From Parasedimentitalea denitrificans (lineage in GTDB: Bacteria; Pseudomonadota; Alphaproteobacteria; Rhodobacterales; Rhodobacteraceae), in assembly GCF_011813015.1 (NCBI RefSeq), contig NZ_QHLQ01000017.1:1-64000 (forward strand): a stretch of DNA of 64,000 nt, in the 5' to 3' direction. A program made the position numbers and the translations under genes. The notes under the pieces are model-generated. The model did not search any database and was not told the DNA's origin. It was given only the letters and a program-made list of their open reading frames with translations. Shown here piece after piece: positions 29,617-38,380 of the stretch (its first letter is position 1; the number at the start of each line of letters is the position of its first letter).

Positions 29617-30510
29617 TTACAGGCGCCGCATGGCGGCGCGCAGATCTCCGTTGGTTTGCTCGATCAGTTTATCTGCTTGTTGTGGTGATGCGGCGCCTGC
29701 TGCTAGCAGGACGGCGGGTTTGACCGCTCCATTTGCCTGTTGCAAGCAGCTCTGCGCTACGTTGTCTGAAACACCAGTAATGCAGGTGACAATTCCAAGT
29801 GCGCGTGCGCGTAGCTTGTCATTGTCGGCCACCACATTGACCATCATTCCATCGAACACGTGACCCAGACGAATGCCGGTCAGGGTTGATATCATGTTCA
29901 GTGCGACTTTTTGTGAAGTGGCCGCACCCAGTCGGGTGGACCCCGCAATCAGTTCGGGCGGGGTGTTCAAGTGAATGGCGACATCGGCCAGCGCAAACAG
30001 GGGGGCACTGGCGTTGTTGGCGATGGATATGATTGCGGCACCGCGTTCGCGTGCCGCCTGGGCAAAACGCAAAGGGTAGGGTGTGGATCCGCTGGCTGAA
30101 ATCGCAATGACGACATCATTTGGCTGTACGGTTCCTGCTGCGGCGAGTGCAGCGACATCATTGTCTTCGGTGTGCCCTGGCATGTCTCCGTCAATCGGTA
30201 CACCGCCAGCCATGTGTATTTTGATACGATCCGCCGCTATTCCAAAAGTACCTGGAATTTCGGCGCCATCTGCCAGCCCCATCAGGGCGGACGATCCTGC
30301 CGCTACATAGTGGATGCAACCATTTTTGCGAATGGATTCGGTCAGGAGTTCACTGGCTGCGGCGATCTCAGGGAGCGCGCTGGCCATTGCACTCAAGGCC
30401 TCCTGCTGGGCGCGCAGGAGCTGCGATAGAATCTCAGCGTCGGAGCGCAAGTCTAGTCCAGCAGCATCGCTGTGCAGTGCTTCTGTAGATGACGATGCTA
30501 ACGCAGCCAT
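29617..30510 (-). CDS. murQ: MurQ-like N-acetylmuramic acid 6-phosphate etherase
   Basis: SIS-fold lyase of 297 residues that removes the lactyl ether from MurNAc-6-phosphate to give GlcNAc-6-phosphate. The N-terminus STEALHSDAAGLDL matches the MurQ opening, the first SIS motif is YVAAGSSALMGLADGAEIP, and the two acidic catalytic positions of the E. coli enzyme appear preserved (Glu in DGAEIPGTFG and in GHTEDND). The E. coli GTSGRLG loop is GSSALMG here, so a conserved Arg is missing. It starts the leftward arm of the amino-sugar regulon, 32 bases from an operator. Confidence 0.82.
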   Translation of the reverse strand: MAALASSSTEALHSDAAGLDLRSDAEILSQLLRAQQEALSAMASALPEIAAASELLTESIRKNGCIHYVAAGSSALMGLADGAEIPGTFGIAADRIKIHMAGGVPIDGDMPGHTEDNDVAALAAAGTVQPNDVVIAISASGSTPYPLRFAQAARERGAAIISIANNASAPLFALADVAIHLNTPPELIAGSTRLGAATSQKVALNMISTLTGIRLGHVFDGMMVNVVADNDKLRARALGIVTCITGVSDNVAQSCLQQANGAVKPAVLLAAGAASPQQADKLIEQTNGDLRAAMRRL

Positions 30511-30541
30511 GTGATTCCCCCTCCCCGGTTGAGACCATTAA

Positions 30542-30562
30542 ATACCTATACAATACCTTTTG
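30542..30562. promoter_or_regulatory. 21-bp operator, left copy (in front of murQ)
   Basis: This 21-base stretch (core CCTATACAATACC) recurs exactly, in inverted orientation, at 30649-30669. It lies 32 bases before the murQ start. On the opposite strand it contains AGGTAT twice at an 11-base step, about one helical turn. The locus encodes its own GntR repressor, making this the obvious binding site. Confidence 0.72.
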
Positions 30563-30648
30563 TCCACTAAAATTCACATCGGACACTTTTGGAGCTCCTC
30601 ACGACCTACTTTGGGCTGATTAGCCTGCTTCTAGGCCTTTCAATTTTC

Positions 30649-30669
30649 CAAAAGGTATTGTATAGGTAT
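30649..30669. promoter_or_regulatory. 21-bp operator, right copy (overlapping the kinase start region)
   Basis: Exact inverted copy of the 30542-30562 element, with core GGTATTGTATAGGTAT. It ends three bases before the ATG at 30673, so its final AGGT also occupies the ribosome-binding position of the kinase gene. Two identical sites 107 bases apart, arranged as mirror images around a divergent promoter, would suit cooperative or looping repression. Confidence 0.72.
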
Positions 30670-30672
30670 CTT

Positions 30673-31563
30673 ATGAGAGATCCATTGAATAGTTCGTATA
30701 TCGCCATTGATGGCGGCGGCACGTCGTGCCGATTCTCGCTTTTCTTGCTTGGTAAAGTGGTGACTGTCAGGCGGGGCAGCGCGAATGTTTTCTCGGCGCA
30801 CGATGCAGCCATGGAAACGCTGAAATCCGGACTTGCTGAGCTGGCTGCACAGGCCGGTATCGCTGTCGAGCGGCTGGCTGACTTCCCTCTTTATGCTGGG
30901 CTGGCGGGGGTGACGGATGCGGACTCGGCACAGGTCGTTGCTGATAAGTTGCCGGTTCGGAACGCTAAGGTCGAGGATGATCGCCCTGCTGCTGTTGTCG
31001 GTGCGTTGGGTGCGCGATCCGGGAGTTTGATTGGTATTGGCACCGGTTCGTTTTTGGCTCGCCAAACCGGCGAGGAGATTGCCTTGCTCGGTGGCTACGG
31101 GGCTGTGCTGGGGGATCAGGGATCGGGCGGTTGGCTGGGTAAGGCTCTGCTGTGCCGTGCTTTGCTGACATTGGACGGTTTGGAAAGCACGAGTGATCTG
31201 ATTGAGAATTGCCTGACCGAATTCCAGCATGATGCCGCCAGAATCGTGAGGTTTACCGCTGCTGCCCAGCCCGCTGACTATGGAGCCTACGCACCGCAAA
31301 TTGTGCGTGCGGCCAAGGCAGGTGACTCTGTTGGGCGTATTTTGATGTCTGAAGGGGCGGATTATATCTGTAAGGCGCTGGTGGCGCTGGGGCGTGTGCC
31401 GGGTGAACCCGTGTGCGCGATCGGTGGTGTTGCTTCGCATTATGCCGATTTTCTACCGCCGGAGGTCTCTGCCGATATGGTTGCCCCTCAGGGCGAGGCG
31501 TTGGATGGAGCACTGGAATTGGCCCGTCGCTTTGCGAGGCAGATTTGGCAGGAAAAAACATGA
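30673..31563 (+). CDS. BadF/BadG-type ATPase, probable N-acetylglucosamine/glucosamine kinase
   Basis: ASKHA-fold sugar kinase of about 296 residues. Phosphate-1 motif IAIDGGGTSCRFSLF is at residue 10, the phosphate-2 segment SLIGIGTGSFLAR near 116, and GGYGAVLGDQGSGGWLGK near 138 as in BcrAD-type GlcNAc kinases. The ATG at 30673 is used because the reading frame upstream of it crosses the operators and lacks family similarity; the only ribosome-like bases overlap the operator. Product would be GlcNAc-6-phosphate (or GlcN-6-phosphate), the NagA/NagB substrate. It overlaps the GntR gene (ATGA). Confidence 0.85.
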   Translation: MRDPLNSSYIAIDGGGTSCRFSLFLLGKVVTVRRGSANVFSAHDAAMETLKSGLAELAAQAGIAVERLADFPLYAGLAGVTDADSAQVVADKLPVRNAKVEDDRPAAVVGALGARSGSLIGIGTGSFLARQTGEEIALLGGYGAVLGDQGSGGWLGKALLCRALLTLDGLESTSDLIENCLTEFQHDAARIVRFTAAAQPADYGAYAPQIVRAAKAGDSVGRILMSEGADYICKALVALGRVPGEPVCAIGGVASHYADFLPPEVSADMVAPQGEALDGALELARRFARQIWQEKT

Positions 31564-32318
31564 CACCTGACGAACTCTTTGGGCCCGGAGAATGGCTGGG
31601 TGATGGGACCGGCCCTCGATATTTGCGACTGCGTTCACGAATTGAGATGGCTATTGCAAATGGACTGCTGCCCGAAGGTGCGCCGCTACCGGCAGAGCGA
31701 GAGATTGCAAACTTGACAGGGTTGTCACGTGTTACGGTTCGGCGCGCAATGCAGGATCTTGTGGACCGTGGTATCGTTGTGCAGCGACAAGGGTCTGGCA
31801 GTTTTGTGTCAGACGCTCCGCCAAAAGTTGAGCAGTCATTGTCAGTGTTAACATCTTTCACTGAGGACATGGTTCGACGCGGGCTGAGTGCGTCCAGCGA
31901 ATGGCTAGGGCGTGGCATACATATGCCGTCACCCGAAGAGGTGATGATTTTGGCGCTCTCGCCGGGTGAATCTGTCGTCAGGATCGAGAGACTGCGCCGT
32001 GCCGATAATCGACCAATGGCTATCGAGAGGGCTTCGCTACCTGTCGATGTTCTACCCAACCCGCTGGAGGTTGAAACCTCGCTGTATAAAGTTTTGGAGG
32101 CCAGCGGAAACCGTCCGGTACGCGCCTTGCAGCGGATTTCGGCAATCAATCTGGGGGGAGAGGATGCCGAGGTTTTGGGTGTAGAGACCGGTGCTGCGGG
32201 GCTGCGCATCGAGCGGACCTCGTATTTGCCCAACCGTCGCGTGGTCGAGTTTACTCGGTCGGTCTATCGCGGCGATGCATATGATTTTGTGGCCGAGTTA
32301 CGACTGGCCGACCAATAG
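31560..32318 (+). CDS. GntR-family (HutC/NagR subfamily) transcriptional repressor
   Basis: 252 residues: a winged HTH at about 18-82 (LPAEREIANLTGLSRVTVRR, then GSGSFVSD) and a UTRA ligand-binding domain from about 95 to the end. HutC/NagR-type proteins sense phosphorylated sugars such as GlcN-6-P or GlcNAc-6-P. It is coupled to the kinase gene and probably represses both arms of the island from the mirrored 21-bp operators. Ligand and operator assignment are inference. Confidence 0.9.
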   Translation: MTPDELFGPGEWLGDGTGPRYLRLRSRIEMAIANGLLPEGAPLPAEREIANLTGLSRVTVRRAMQDLVDRGIVVQRQGSGSFVSDAPPKVEQSLSVLTSFTEDMVRRGLSASSEWLGRGIHMPSPEEVMILALSPGESVVRIERLRRADNRPMAIERASLPVDVLPNPLEVETSLYKVLEASGNRPVRALQRISAINLGGEDAEVLGVETGAAGLRIERTSYLPNRRVVEFTRSVYRGDAYDFVAELRLADQ

Positions 32319-32328
32319 GAGCTGACGT

Positions 32329-33357
32329 ATGATCCAGAGCACAAAAATGCGCCGTGAGATTGATGAAATCCCAGAGGCCATTGATCGGCTGTTAACGCAA
32401 GGCGCGGCAGGCATTGCAGGGGTTGCCAATGCGGCCAGATCACAGGACCCAGCGTTTATCATGACAGTTGCTCGCGGATCCTCCGATCATGTGTGTACTT
32501 ACATGAAATACGCTTCGGAACTGTTGTTGGGTGTGCCGGTTGCATCGGTCGGTCCGTCGGTCGCGTCGGTTTATGATGTGCCATTGAAGCTGAATAAGGG
32601 CTTGAGCCTAGCTGTGTCGCAGTCCGGGCAGAGCCCAGATATCGTTGCGATGGCGCGAAATGCCAAGCGGGACGGTTCCTTGACCGTGGCGCTGACCAAT
32701 GACATGGCCTCGCCATTGGCCAAGGTGAGCGCCCACCCAATTGATATCCAGGCTGGGCCAGAGCTGAGCGTTGCAGCAACCAAGACTTTTGTTACTTCGG
32801 CCGTTGCCGGGTTGTGGATGTTGGCTGAATGGGACCGAAACAAGGAGCTGCTTGAGGCGATACATGCGTTGCCGGACCAATTGGCTGCTGCGGCGAGGAT
32901 CAATTGGCCAGAGGTGCGTGAAGCCATTGGTGCTCAGCAGTCTCTATTTACTTTGGGGCGCGGCCCCGTATTGGCGATGTCAAATGAGGCGGCGCTGAAG
33001 TTCAAAGAAACCTGCCAGTTGCATGCCGAGAGTTATTCCTCGGCTGAAGTGCTGCATGGGCCGGTGTCGATTGTAGGTGAGCAGTTCCCTGTTCTGGGGT
33101 TTGCGGCTGCTGATGCAGCAGAAGGGGCTCTTGCGGATGTTGCTGACCAAGTGGCGGATAAGGGCGCGCGGGTCTTCGCGACGACTCCTATGGTGCAGGG
33201 TGCCACCTGCATCGAACATATCCGTACCAAGCATGGGCTGACTGACCCGCTTAGCCTGATCGTTTCATTTTATTCAATGGTAGAAGCTTTCGCGACATCG
33301 CGTGGAGTCGATCCCGATGCGCCGCGGCATTTGAAAAAAGTTACGGAAACGGTATGA
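32329..33357 (+). CDS. SIS-domain glucosamine-6-phosphate deaminase (NagB-II type)
   Basis: 342 residues with two SIS domains (about 35-165 and 195-325). Phosphosugar-binding segments are VARGSSDHVCTYMKYA and AVSQSGQSPDIVAMA, with the FKETCQLHAESYSSAEVLHGP stretch (quoted in part) shared with GlmS. It lacks the N-terminal glutaminase domain of GlmS, so it is expected to deaminate GlcN-6-P to fructose-6-P, like NagB-II of Shewanella. It overlaps nagA by four bases. Confidence 0.87.
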   Translation: MIQSTKMRREIDEIPEAIDRLLTQGAAGIAGVANAARSQDPAFIMTVARGSSDHVCTYMKYASELLLGVPVASVGPSVASVYDVPLKLNKGLSLAVSQSGQSPDIVAMARNAKRDGSLTVALTNDMASPLAKVSAHPIDIQAGPELSVAATKTFVTSAVAGLWMLAEWDRNKELLEAIHALPDQLAAAARINWPEVREAIGAQQSLFTLGRGPVLAMSNEAALKFKETCQLHAESYSSAEVLHGPVSIVGEQFPVLGFAAADAAEGALADVADQVADKGARVFATTPMVQGATCIEHIRTKHGLTDPLSLIVSFYSMVEAFATSRGVDPDAPRHLKKVTETV

Positions 33358-34505
33358 ACCAGCTGCTAACTGCATTGAAGGGGGCATCCATCTTTGATGG
33401 AGAGCAGTTCTGCCAGGATAAAGCTCTGCTGCTTTGCGGGGCGCGCCTAGATGGGATTGTCGCTGCACAAGATATTCCGGTGGATGCTGATGTCATTGAT
33501 CTGGCTGGTGGATATCTGGTGCCCGGATTTGTAGATTTGCAGGTCAATGGCGGCGGCGGGGTGATGCTGAATGATACGCAGGATGTAGATACCCTGCGCA
33601 CCATTGCACAGGCGCATGCGCGCATTGGGGCGACCTCGATCTTGCCAACTCTTATTACCGACACGCCTGCTCATGTGCAGGGGGCGATACAGGCCGTCGA
33701 AGACGCCATTGCAGTGAATGTGCCGGGCATTCTGGGGCTTCATCTCGAAGGGCCGCATTTGTCGAATGCTCGAAAGGGCGCTCACGATGCGACATTGATC
33801 TGCCCAATGAGCGATACGGATCTAGAAGTGTTGCTAGATGCAGCTGCACGGTTGCCTGTTCTAAAGGTTACTGTCGCACCTGAAAACGTCTCTAACGATC
33901 AGATTGAGGCCCTTTGCAATGCTGGTGCGTTAGTGTCGCTCGGGCATACGAATGCAGATTTTGAGACCTGCCTGGCTGCGGTCAAGGCGGGGGCTCGCTG
34001 TGTCACCCATCTGTTCAATGCACAAAGTCAGATTAGCGGGCGTGAGCCCGGTACCGTTGGTGCTGCACTTGCCTTGGGTGAGTTATCTGCTGGTCTAATT
34101 GCTGATGGTGTTCATGTGCATCCTGCCTCTATGTCACTCGCCCTACGGGCTAAGCGTGGTCCGGGGCAGATTTTCCTGGTCAGCGATGCCATGGCAACTG
34201 CCGGGGCTGACATCGAAAGTTTCACTTTGAATTCTCGCACGATACATCGCAACGGCAATCGGCTTACCCTGTCAGATGGCACCCTTGCCGGGGCTCACCT
34301 AGAGTTGGCAACTGCGATTGAAAACCTTGTCGAAATGTGCGGGGTTCCTTTGGAAGTTGCTGTCGCCATGGCAAGTAGAATCCCAGCGGCATTAATTGGT
34401 GCCTCTCGCGTTGGTGGGCTGGCCAAGGGTCGGCAGTCGGATGTTTTGCATCTGAACGATACCTTGCAGATTGAGAAAGTCTGGCAGCGTGGTCAGCTGA
34501 TCTAA
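33354..34505 (+). CDS. nagA: N-acetylglucosamine-6-phosphate deacetylase
   Basis: Amidohydrolase of 383 residues converting GlcNAc-6-P to GlcN-6-P and acetate. Visible are VPGFVDLQVNGGGGVML near 58 (the usual HxH replaced by QxN, as in E. coli NagA), LGLHLEGPHLSNARKGAH near 127 with the metal-site Glu, SLGHTNADFETCLA near 195, RCVTHLFNAQSQ near 217 and LVSDAMATAGA near 275 with the catalytic Asp. Last gene of the rightward amino-sugar arm. Confidence 0.94.
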   Translation: MNQLLTALKGASIFDGEQFCQDKALLLCGARLDGIVAAQDIPVDADVIDLAGGYLVPGFVDLQVNGGGGVMLNDTQDVDTLRTIAQAHARIGATSILPTLITDTPAHVQGAIQAVEDAIAVNVPGILGLHLEGPHLSNARKGAHDATLICPMSDTDLEVLLDAAARLPVLKVTVAPENVSNDQIEALCNAGALVSLGHTNADFETCLAAVKAGARCVTHLFNAQSQISGREPGTVGAALALGELSAGLIADGVHVHPASMSLALRAKRGPGQIFLVSDAMATAGADIESFTLNSRTIHRNGNRLTLSDGTLAGAHLELATAIENLVEMCGVPLEVAVAMASRIPAALIGASRVGGLAKGRQSDVLHLNDTLQIEKVWQRGQLI

Positions 34506-34781
34506 CTGGTGTTTTGTCTGTTTTGGGGGTGTGAAAACCGCGCAGTAGGCCGCCGACTACCTCAGGTTGATTCTATTCATTTTAGTCTCCAACCCATAAG
34601 ACGAAGGCCAAATATTGGCATTCGAAGTAGATTCGCCATGTTGATGACATAGTCTGTGGCCGAAACCACACAAGACGTTAACCTTTGTATCCTACACTAC
34701 AGGACCTTTCGGCAAATGTTGGCTTGATGTCCCGCAATGGGTCAATATCTGCAGCATCGAGCAAACATAACAAATGTGGGG

Positions 34782-35789
34782 ATGTGTAAGGTGTACCTTT
34801 CCGTTGTAGTACCCTGCTTTAACGAGGATGAGTCTATTCCGCTGCTGGTTGAGCGGCTGGCGCAGGCTATCGGTCCTTGGGCAGACAAAGCCGAAATCAT
34901 CCTAGTGGATGACGGTTCCGATGATGATACTTGGGCAGCCATGGAAACAGCTAGCCAGCAGGTGCCACAGGTGCGCGGACTACGCCTGTCGGCCAACAGA
35001 GGCCATCAAGTGGCCCTGACTGCCGGGCTGGAAGCTGCCCGAGGGGAGCGCATCTTTATGCTGGACGCGGATCTTCAGGATCCGCCCGAAATATTGCCTG
35101 ACATGATGTCAATGATGGATCGCGGCTATGACGTGGTGTATGGCCGCCGTGCCGAGCGTAAAGGGGAGACCCTGTTCAAAAAGCTGACGGCCCATCTTTT
35201 TTATCGGTTCCTGAATGTACTGTCGGATGTGGCTATTCCCAAGGACACCGGTGATTTCCGTTTGGTAAGCCGCCGCTCGCTAGATGCGGTGCTGAATATG
35301 CCTGAACGGTCGCGGTTTATCCGCGGCATGTTTGCCTGGGCAGGCTATCGCCAGATTGGGTTGGAGTATGTACGTGATGCGAGGGTTGCAGGTGTTACCA
35401 AATACCCTTTCCGAGCCATGCTTCGCTTTGCCACTGATGCGCTGACCGGGTTTTCGACAAAGCCGTTGAAGATCGCCACCCGCCTGTCGTTTGTCAGCTT
35501 GTTCGTAACGGTGTTTATGGCGATCTATGTGTTCGGCTCTCTGCTGTTGTATAACACTGCGCCGGGTTGGGCTTCTATGTTGCTGGCGATATCGTTCTTT
35601 TCGGGTATCCAATTGCTGACGCTTGGAATTTTGGGTGAATATGTCGGACGCTTGTATATGGAAAGCAAGCAGCGACCATTGTACTTCCTGTCTCAGGAAA
35701 CAGGTGAGCCGACGTTGTTGCCGCAGGGGGTCGACCAGATCACTACCGGTGCGGTGTCTCTCCAAACCAGCAACTCTAAAGCGTCATGA
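34782..35789 (+). CDS. GtrB-like polyprenyl-phosphate glycosyltransferase (GT2)
   Basis: Family-2 glycosyltransferase of about 335 residues loading a sugar onto undecaprenyl phosphate. LSVVVPCFNEDESIPLL opens the GT-A fold, IILVDDGSDDDTWA carries the nucleotide site, and MLDADLQDPPEIL holds the metal DxD-like residues. TGDFRLVSRRS lies near 165, and two C-terminal membrane helices begin at about 230 (FVSLFVTVFMAIYVFGSLLL). Alternative starts exist at ATG 34737 and GTG 34791; none has a convincing ribosome site at ideal spacing. It overlaps the GtrA-like gene by four bases. Confidence 0.87.
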   Translation: MCKVYLSVVVPCFNEDESIPLLVERLAQAIGPWADKAEIILVDDGSDDDTWAAMETASQQVPQVRGLRLSANRGHQVALTAGLEAARGERIFMLDADLQDPPEILPDMMSMMDRGYDVVYGRRAERKGETLFKKLTAHLFYRFLNVLSDVAIPKDTGDFRLVSRRSLDAVLNMPERSRFIRGMFAWAGYRQIGLEYVRDARVAGVTKYPFRAMLRFATDALTGFSTKPLKIATRLSFVSLFVTVFMAIYVFGSLLLYNTAPGWASMLLAISFFSGIQLLTLGILGEYVGRLYMESKQRPLYFLSQETGEPTLLPQGVDQITTGAVSLQTSNSKAS

Positions 35790-36181
35790 TTACTGCTGCA
35801 CAGGCTCAATTTCTTCGGTTCGCAATCGTGGGAACTGGCGTGGCTGCGCTCTACGTATGCATCTACCTTGTGTTCTTGGCGGTATCGATTGGTCAACCGC
35901 TGGCGAACTTTCTGGCGTTCCTAATTGCCGTTTCAGTTCAATATGTCGGGCAAACATGGTGGACGTTTCGAAAGCCTTTGGGACGACCAGATCAGATTTT
36001 TAAATTCGCCTGTACAATTGGGCTAGGTTATCTGGTGTCGGCGGGCATCACCGGTGCTTTGGGGCCGGGCCTTGGCTGGCCAGACTCTGTTTCGGCTATT
36101 GTCGTGGCGGTGGTTCTACCGGTGCAAAATTATCTTATTTTTCGTATTTGGGTTTTTGCCGAAGCTGGACAGCAACACTAG
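35786..36181 (+). CDS. GtrA-like membrane protein
   Basis: Small polytopic protein of 131 residues with four hydrophobic spans. The GtrA start QAQFLRFAIVGTGVAALYVC and the QYVGQTWWTFRK loop between helices two and three are typical. GtrA proteins are proposed to flip undecaprenyl-linked sugars made by GtrB across the inner membrane. Overlapping coupling with the upstream gtrB-like gene supports one functional unit. Confidence 0.88.
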   Translation: MITAAQAQFLRFAIVGTGVAALYVCIYLVFLAVSIGQPLANFLAFLIAVSVQYVGQTWWTFRKPLGRPDQIFKFACTIGLGYLVSAGITGALGPGLGWPDSVSAIVVAVVLPVQNYLIFRIWVFAEAGQQH

Positions 36182-36191
36182 GGGGAAGGTG

Positions 36192-36947
36192 ATGGCCCAT
36201 ATCTATTCCAACCAGTTTTATGACTACATTGAGGTCGGCGCGCGCACTTCGGCGCAGGTCATGATAAGTGTGTTGCGAAACTGGCTGAATATCAAAAGCG
36301 TGATAGATTTGGGGGCAGGCCGCGGTGTTTGGACTAACGAATGGGCCAAGGCGGGCGTTGCAGATGTGATGGCTGTGGATGGCGATTACGTTGATCGTGA
36401 CCAGTTGGCGGTACCCAAGGACAAATTTTATGCCGCCGACCTGACTAAGCCCGTGGACCTTGGGCGCCGGTTTGATCTGGCGCAAAGCCTAGAGGTAGGC
36501 GAGCACCTTCCCGAGAGCGCATCGAAGATCTTGGTCGAAAGTCTGACCCGGCATGCCGACAGGGTTCTTTTTTCGGCAGCTGTTCCCGGACAGGGCGGTG
36601 AATTCCATATCAATGAAAAACCTCTGTCATTTTGGCAGGATCTTTTTGCTGCCCAAGGATACACAGCGTTTGATTGCATCCGTCCGCAGCTTAAGGACGC
36701 TGTAGGGGTTGAGCCGTGGTACCGCTATAATACCGTGTTTTATGCCAATTCCACAGGTCGCAAAGGTCTGTCACCAGAGATGCTGGAGTGTGAGATTCCA
36801 GCTGGGCGAAAAGTCACTTCGGCTGGGAACTTTAGCTGGCGTTTGCGGCGTGGGATTGTTTCCTTGATGCCTCGCAGGATGGTAACAAAAATTGCCCAAA
36901 TGCGCGCTGCGGCTTTGGTGAGTAAAGCACGGCAAGCAAGTAAATGA
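36192..36947 (+). CDS. SAM-dependent methyltransferase in a glycosylation cassette
   Basis: About 251 residues. The AdoMet-binding motif I is VIDLGAGRGVWTNEWA near 39, the acidic end of strand two is MAVDGDYVDRDQL near 62, and the motif IV region is FDLAQSLEVGEHLPE near 95. The start at 36192 has GGGGAAGG upstream. The C-terminal 50 residues are rich in Arg and Lys. Placed between gtrA and a gtrC-like gene, it may methylate the transferred sugar or glycan; substrate unknown. Confidence 0.82.
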   Translation: MAHIYSNQFYDYIEVGARTSAQVMISVLRNWLNIKSVIDLGAGRGVWTNEWAKAGVADVMAVDGDYVDRDQLAVPKDKFYAADLTKPVDLGRRFDLAQSLEVGEHLPESASKILVESLTRHADRVLFSAAVPGQGGEFHINEKPLSFWQDLFAAQGYTAFDCIRPQLKDAVGVEPWYRYNTVFYANSTGRKGLSPEMLECEIPAGRKVTSAGNFSWRLRRGIVSLMPRRMVTKIAQMRAAALVSKARQASK

Positions 36948-38380
36948 ATGAAATGCCCTTTTCTAGAGTCGGCAGTGTCCTAAGCCGTGTTTCGGTGTTA
37001 ACTGCGACGATTGTTCTAACCTCTATCGGCCTTTTGCTGTCGTCTGGTTTCCAGGTTTTTGACCCAATGGTGCGCCATGATGATTTTGCGGCCTTGCTGG
37101 CAGACCCGACCGGCTACTATCCCAAAACCCTGTATGAGGGGCGGTGGATCAACTACCTGTGGCACCTTCGCGGAGTGGCGACACCCTCCTGGCTTAGCTA
37201 CCTGGCCTACCAATTCTTCTGGTCTGTATTTGCAGCTTGCCTGGCAAATCTAGCCTTAGGGGACAAAGGTTTGCTTTGGCATCGCGTTGCGATGGCGTTG
37301 CTAGTGGCGCTGGTTCCATCGGCCTTGCTTATATCATTGTGGTTCAATACTTTGATGCCCGGAATGGCGATGGTGGCGCTGTATGCTTGGCTATCGACAC
37401 AGGTCGATGAACGGATAGCACGAGGCTTGCTGGTCGTGTTCGTGCCGCTGACACTGATGGCCTATACGACCTATCCCTTGTTCTTGTTGGTGTTGTGCCT
37501 GGCTCGTGCGGATACACTGCGATCGTTTCGTGATCTTGTTGGTGTGATGATCTTATTCATTGCCAGTTTTGCGCTAGGCTTGGTGGTGATATTTACTCTG
37601 AACTATGTTGAACATGGTGTCTTTGGTGTCCCAATGGCGCCTTGGCGAAATGCAACTCCGGCACATGATTTGGCTTCGGCCATCGAGAACGCCAAGCAGA
37701 TCGGTATGTTCTTGTACCAAAGTGGCCGCGTGCTTGGGTTTGGTTTTACCCCACTAACAATGGCGCATCTGGTACTATTGGCTGCGGGGATAGCGGTGGT
37801 TGGCCGCCGTGACCCTTGGCGTGTTGTCTATCTGTTGAGTGGGATTGCTGCTGGGTTGGGCTTAGTCTTTTTACAAACGGTAAAGTCTGGAATTTCGTTA
37901 CCAGTGCGCGTGATAAGTTTTGCATGGGCCCTTCATGCTGTTCTGTTTGTGTTGATGGTGCTGCAGCTGTCTGAAAATGGCGGGATACGCGAACGGCTAA
38001 CTCGCAACCTGTTGATATTTTTGGTGATGGCCTATGCGGCAGGAACGTTCCAGCAGTCGCTAATCTATGCGGCTTGGCAAAAAGAGACCCGCGCAATGGC
38101 GGCGGAAATTGGTGAGGGATCTGGGAGTGTATTTGTTACGGGAACTTACAAATCATTGCTGAATGCAGATCGTGCCGGGATACAGAACCCAAGGGGGCTA
38201 CGGCTGCGCTTGACCTATTTGACAGGGCGGATAGTCATTACCTGTGAAGAGCAACCTGCGGAGTGTGTGGCCCTGCCACCTGATATGCTGGAAGATCTAC
38301 CACCAGGTGAAACTCAGGTTCATCATCTGGCTGACAAAGTGGTTGTCCGATTGTCTAAGCAGGTCGTTTCCGCACGTTAA
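36944..38380 (+). CDS. Polytopic membrane protein, GtrC/GtrII-like glycosyltransferase candidate
   Basis: 478 residues with roughly ten hydrophobic spans and a short soluble C-terminus. After the first helix comes PMVRHDDFAALLADP, an acidic loop like the catalytic Asp motif of GT-C enzymes, and then LYEGRWINYLWHL. As the last gene after gtrB, gtrA and a methyltransferase, it fits the serotype-specific GtrC role of moving the lipid-linked sugar onto a periplasmic acceptor. No close family is recognised with confidence. Confidence 0.65.
   Translation: MNEMPFSRVGSVLSRVSVLTATIVLTSIGLLLSSGFQVFDPMVRHDDFAALLADPTGYYPKTLYEGRWINYLWHLRGVATPSWLSYLAYQFFWSVFAACLANLALGDKGLLWHRVAMALLVALVPSALLISLWFNTLMPGMAMVALYAWLSTQVDERIARGLLVVFVPLTLMAYTTYPLFLLVLCLARADTLRSFRDLVGVMILFIASFALGLVVIFTLNYVEHGVFGVPMAPWRNATPAHDLASAIENAKQIGMFLYQSGRVLGFGFTPLTMAHLVLLAAGIAVVGRRDPWRVVYLLSGIAAGLGLVFLQTVKSGISLPVRVISFAWALHAVLFVLMVLQLSENGGIRERLTRNLLIFLVMAYAAGTFQQSLIYAAWQKETRAMAAEIGEGSGSVFVTGTYKSLLNADRAGIQNPRGLRLRLTYLTGRIVITCEEQPAECVALPPDMLEDLPPGETQVHHLADKVVVRLSKQVVSAR

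Noticed and set aside
30589..30672. Upstream TTG start adding 28 hydrophobic residues to the sugar kinase
   Set aside because: It would code through the right operator and place a membrane-like segment before a cytosolic kinase fold; the ATG at 30673 fits the family.
31253..32233. 326-codon minus-strand frame opposite the kinase and GntR genes
   Set aside because: Ser/Arg/Pro-rich composition typical of antisense frames; both sense genes are well supported.
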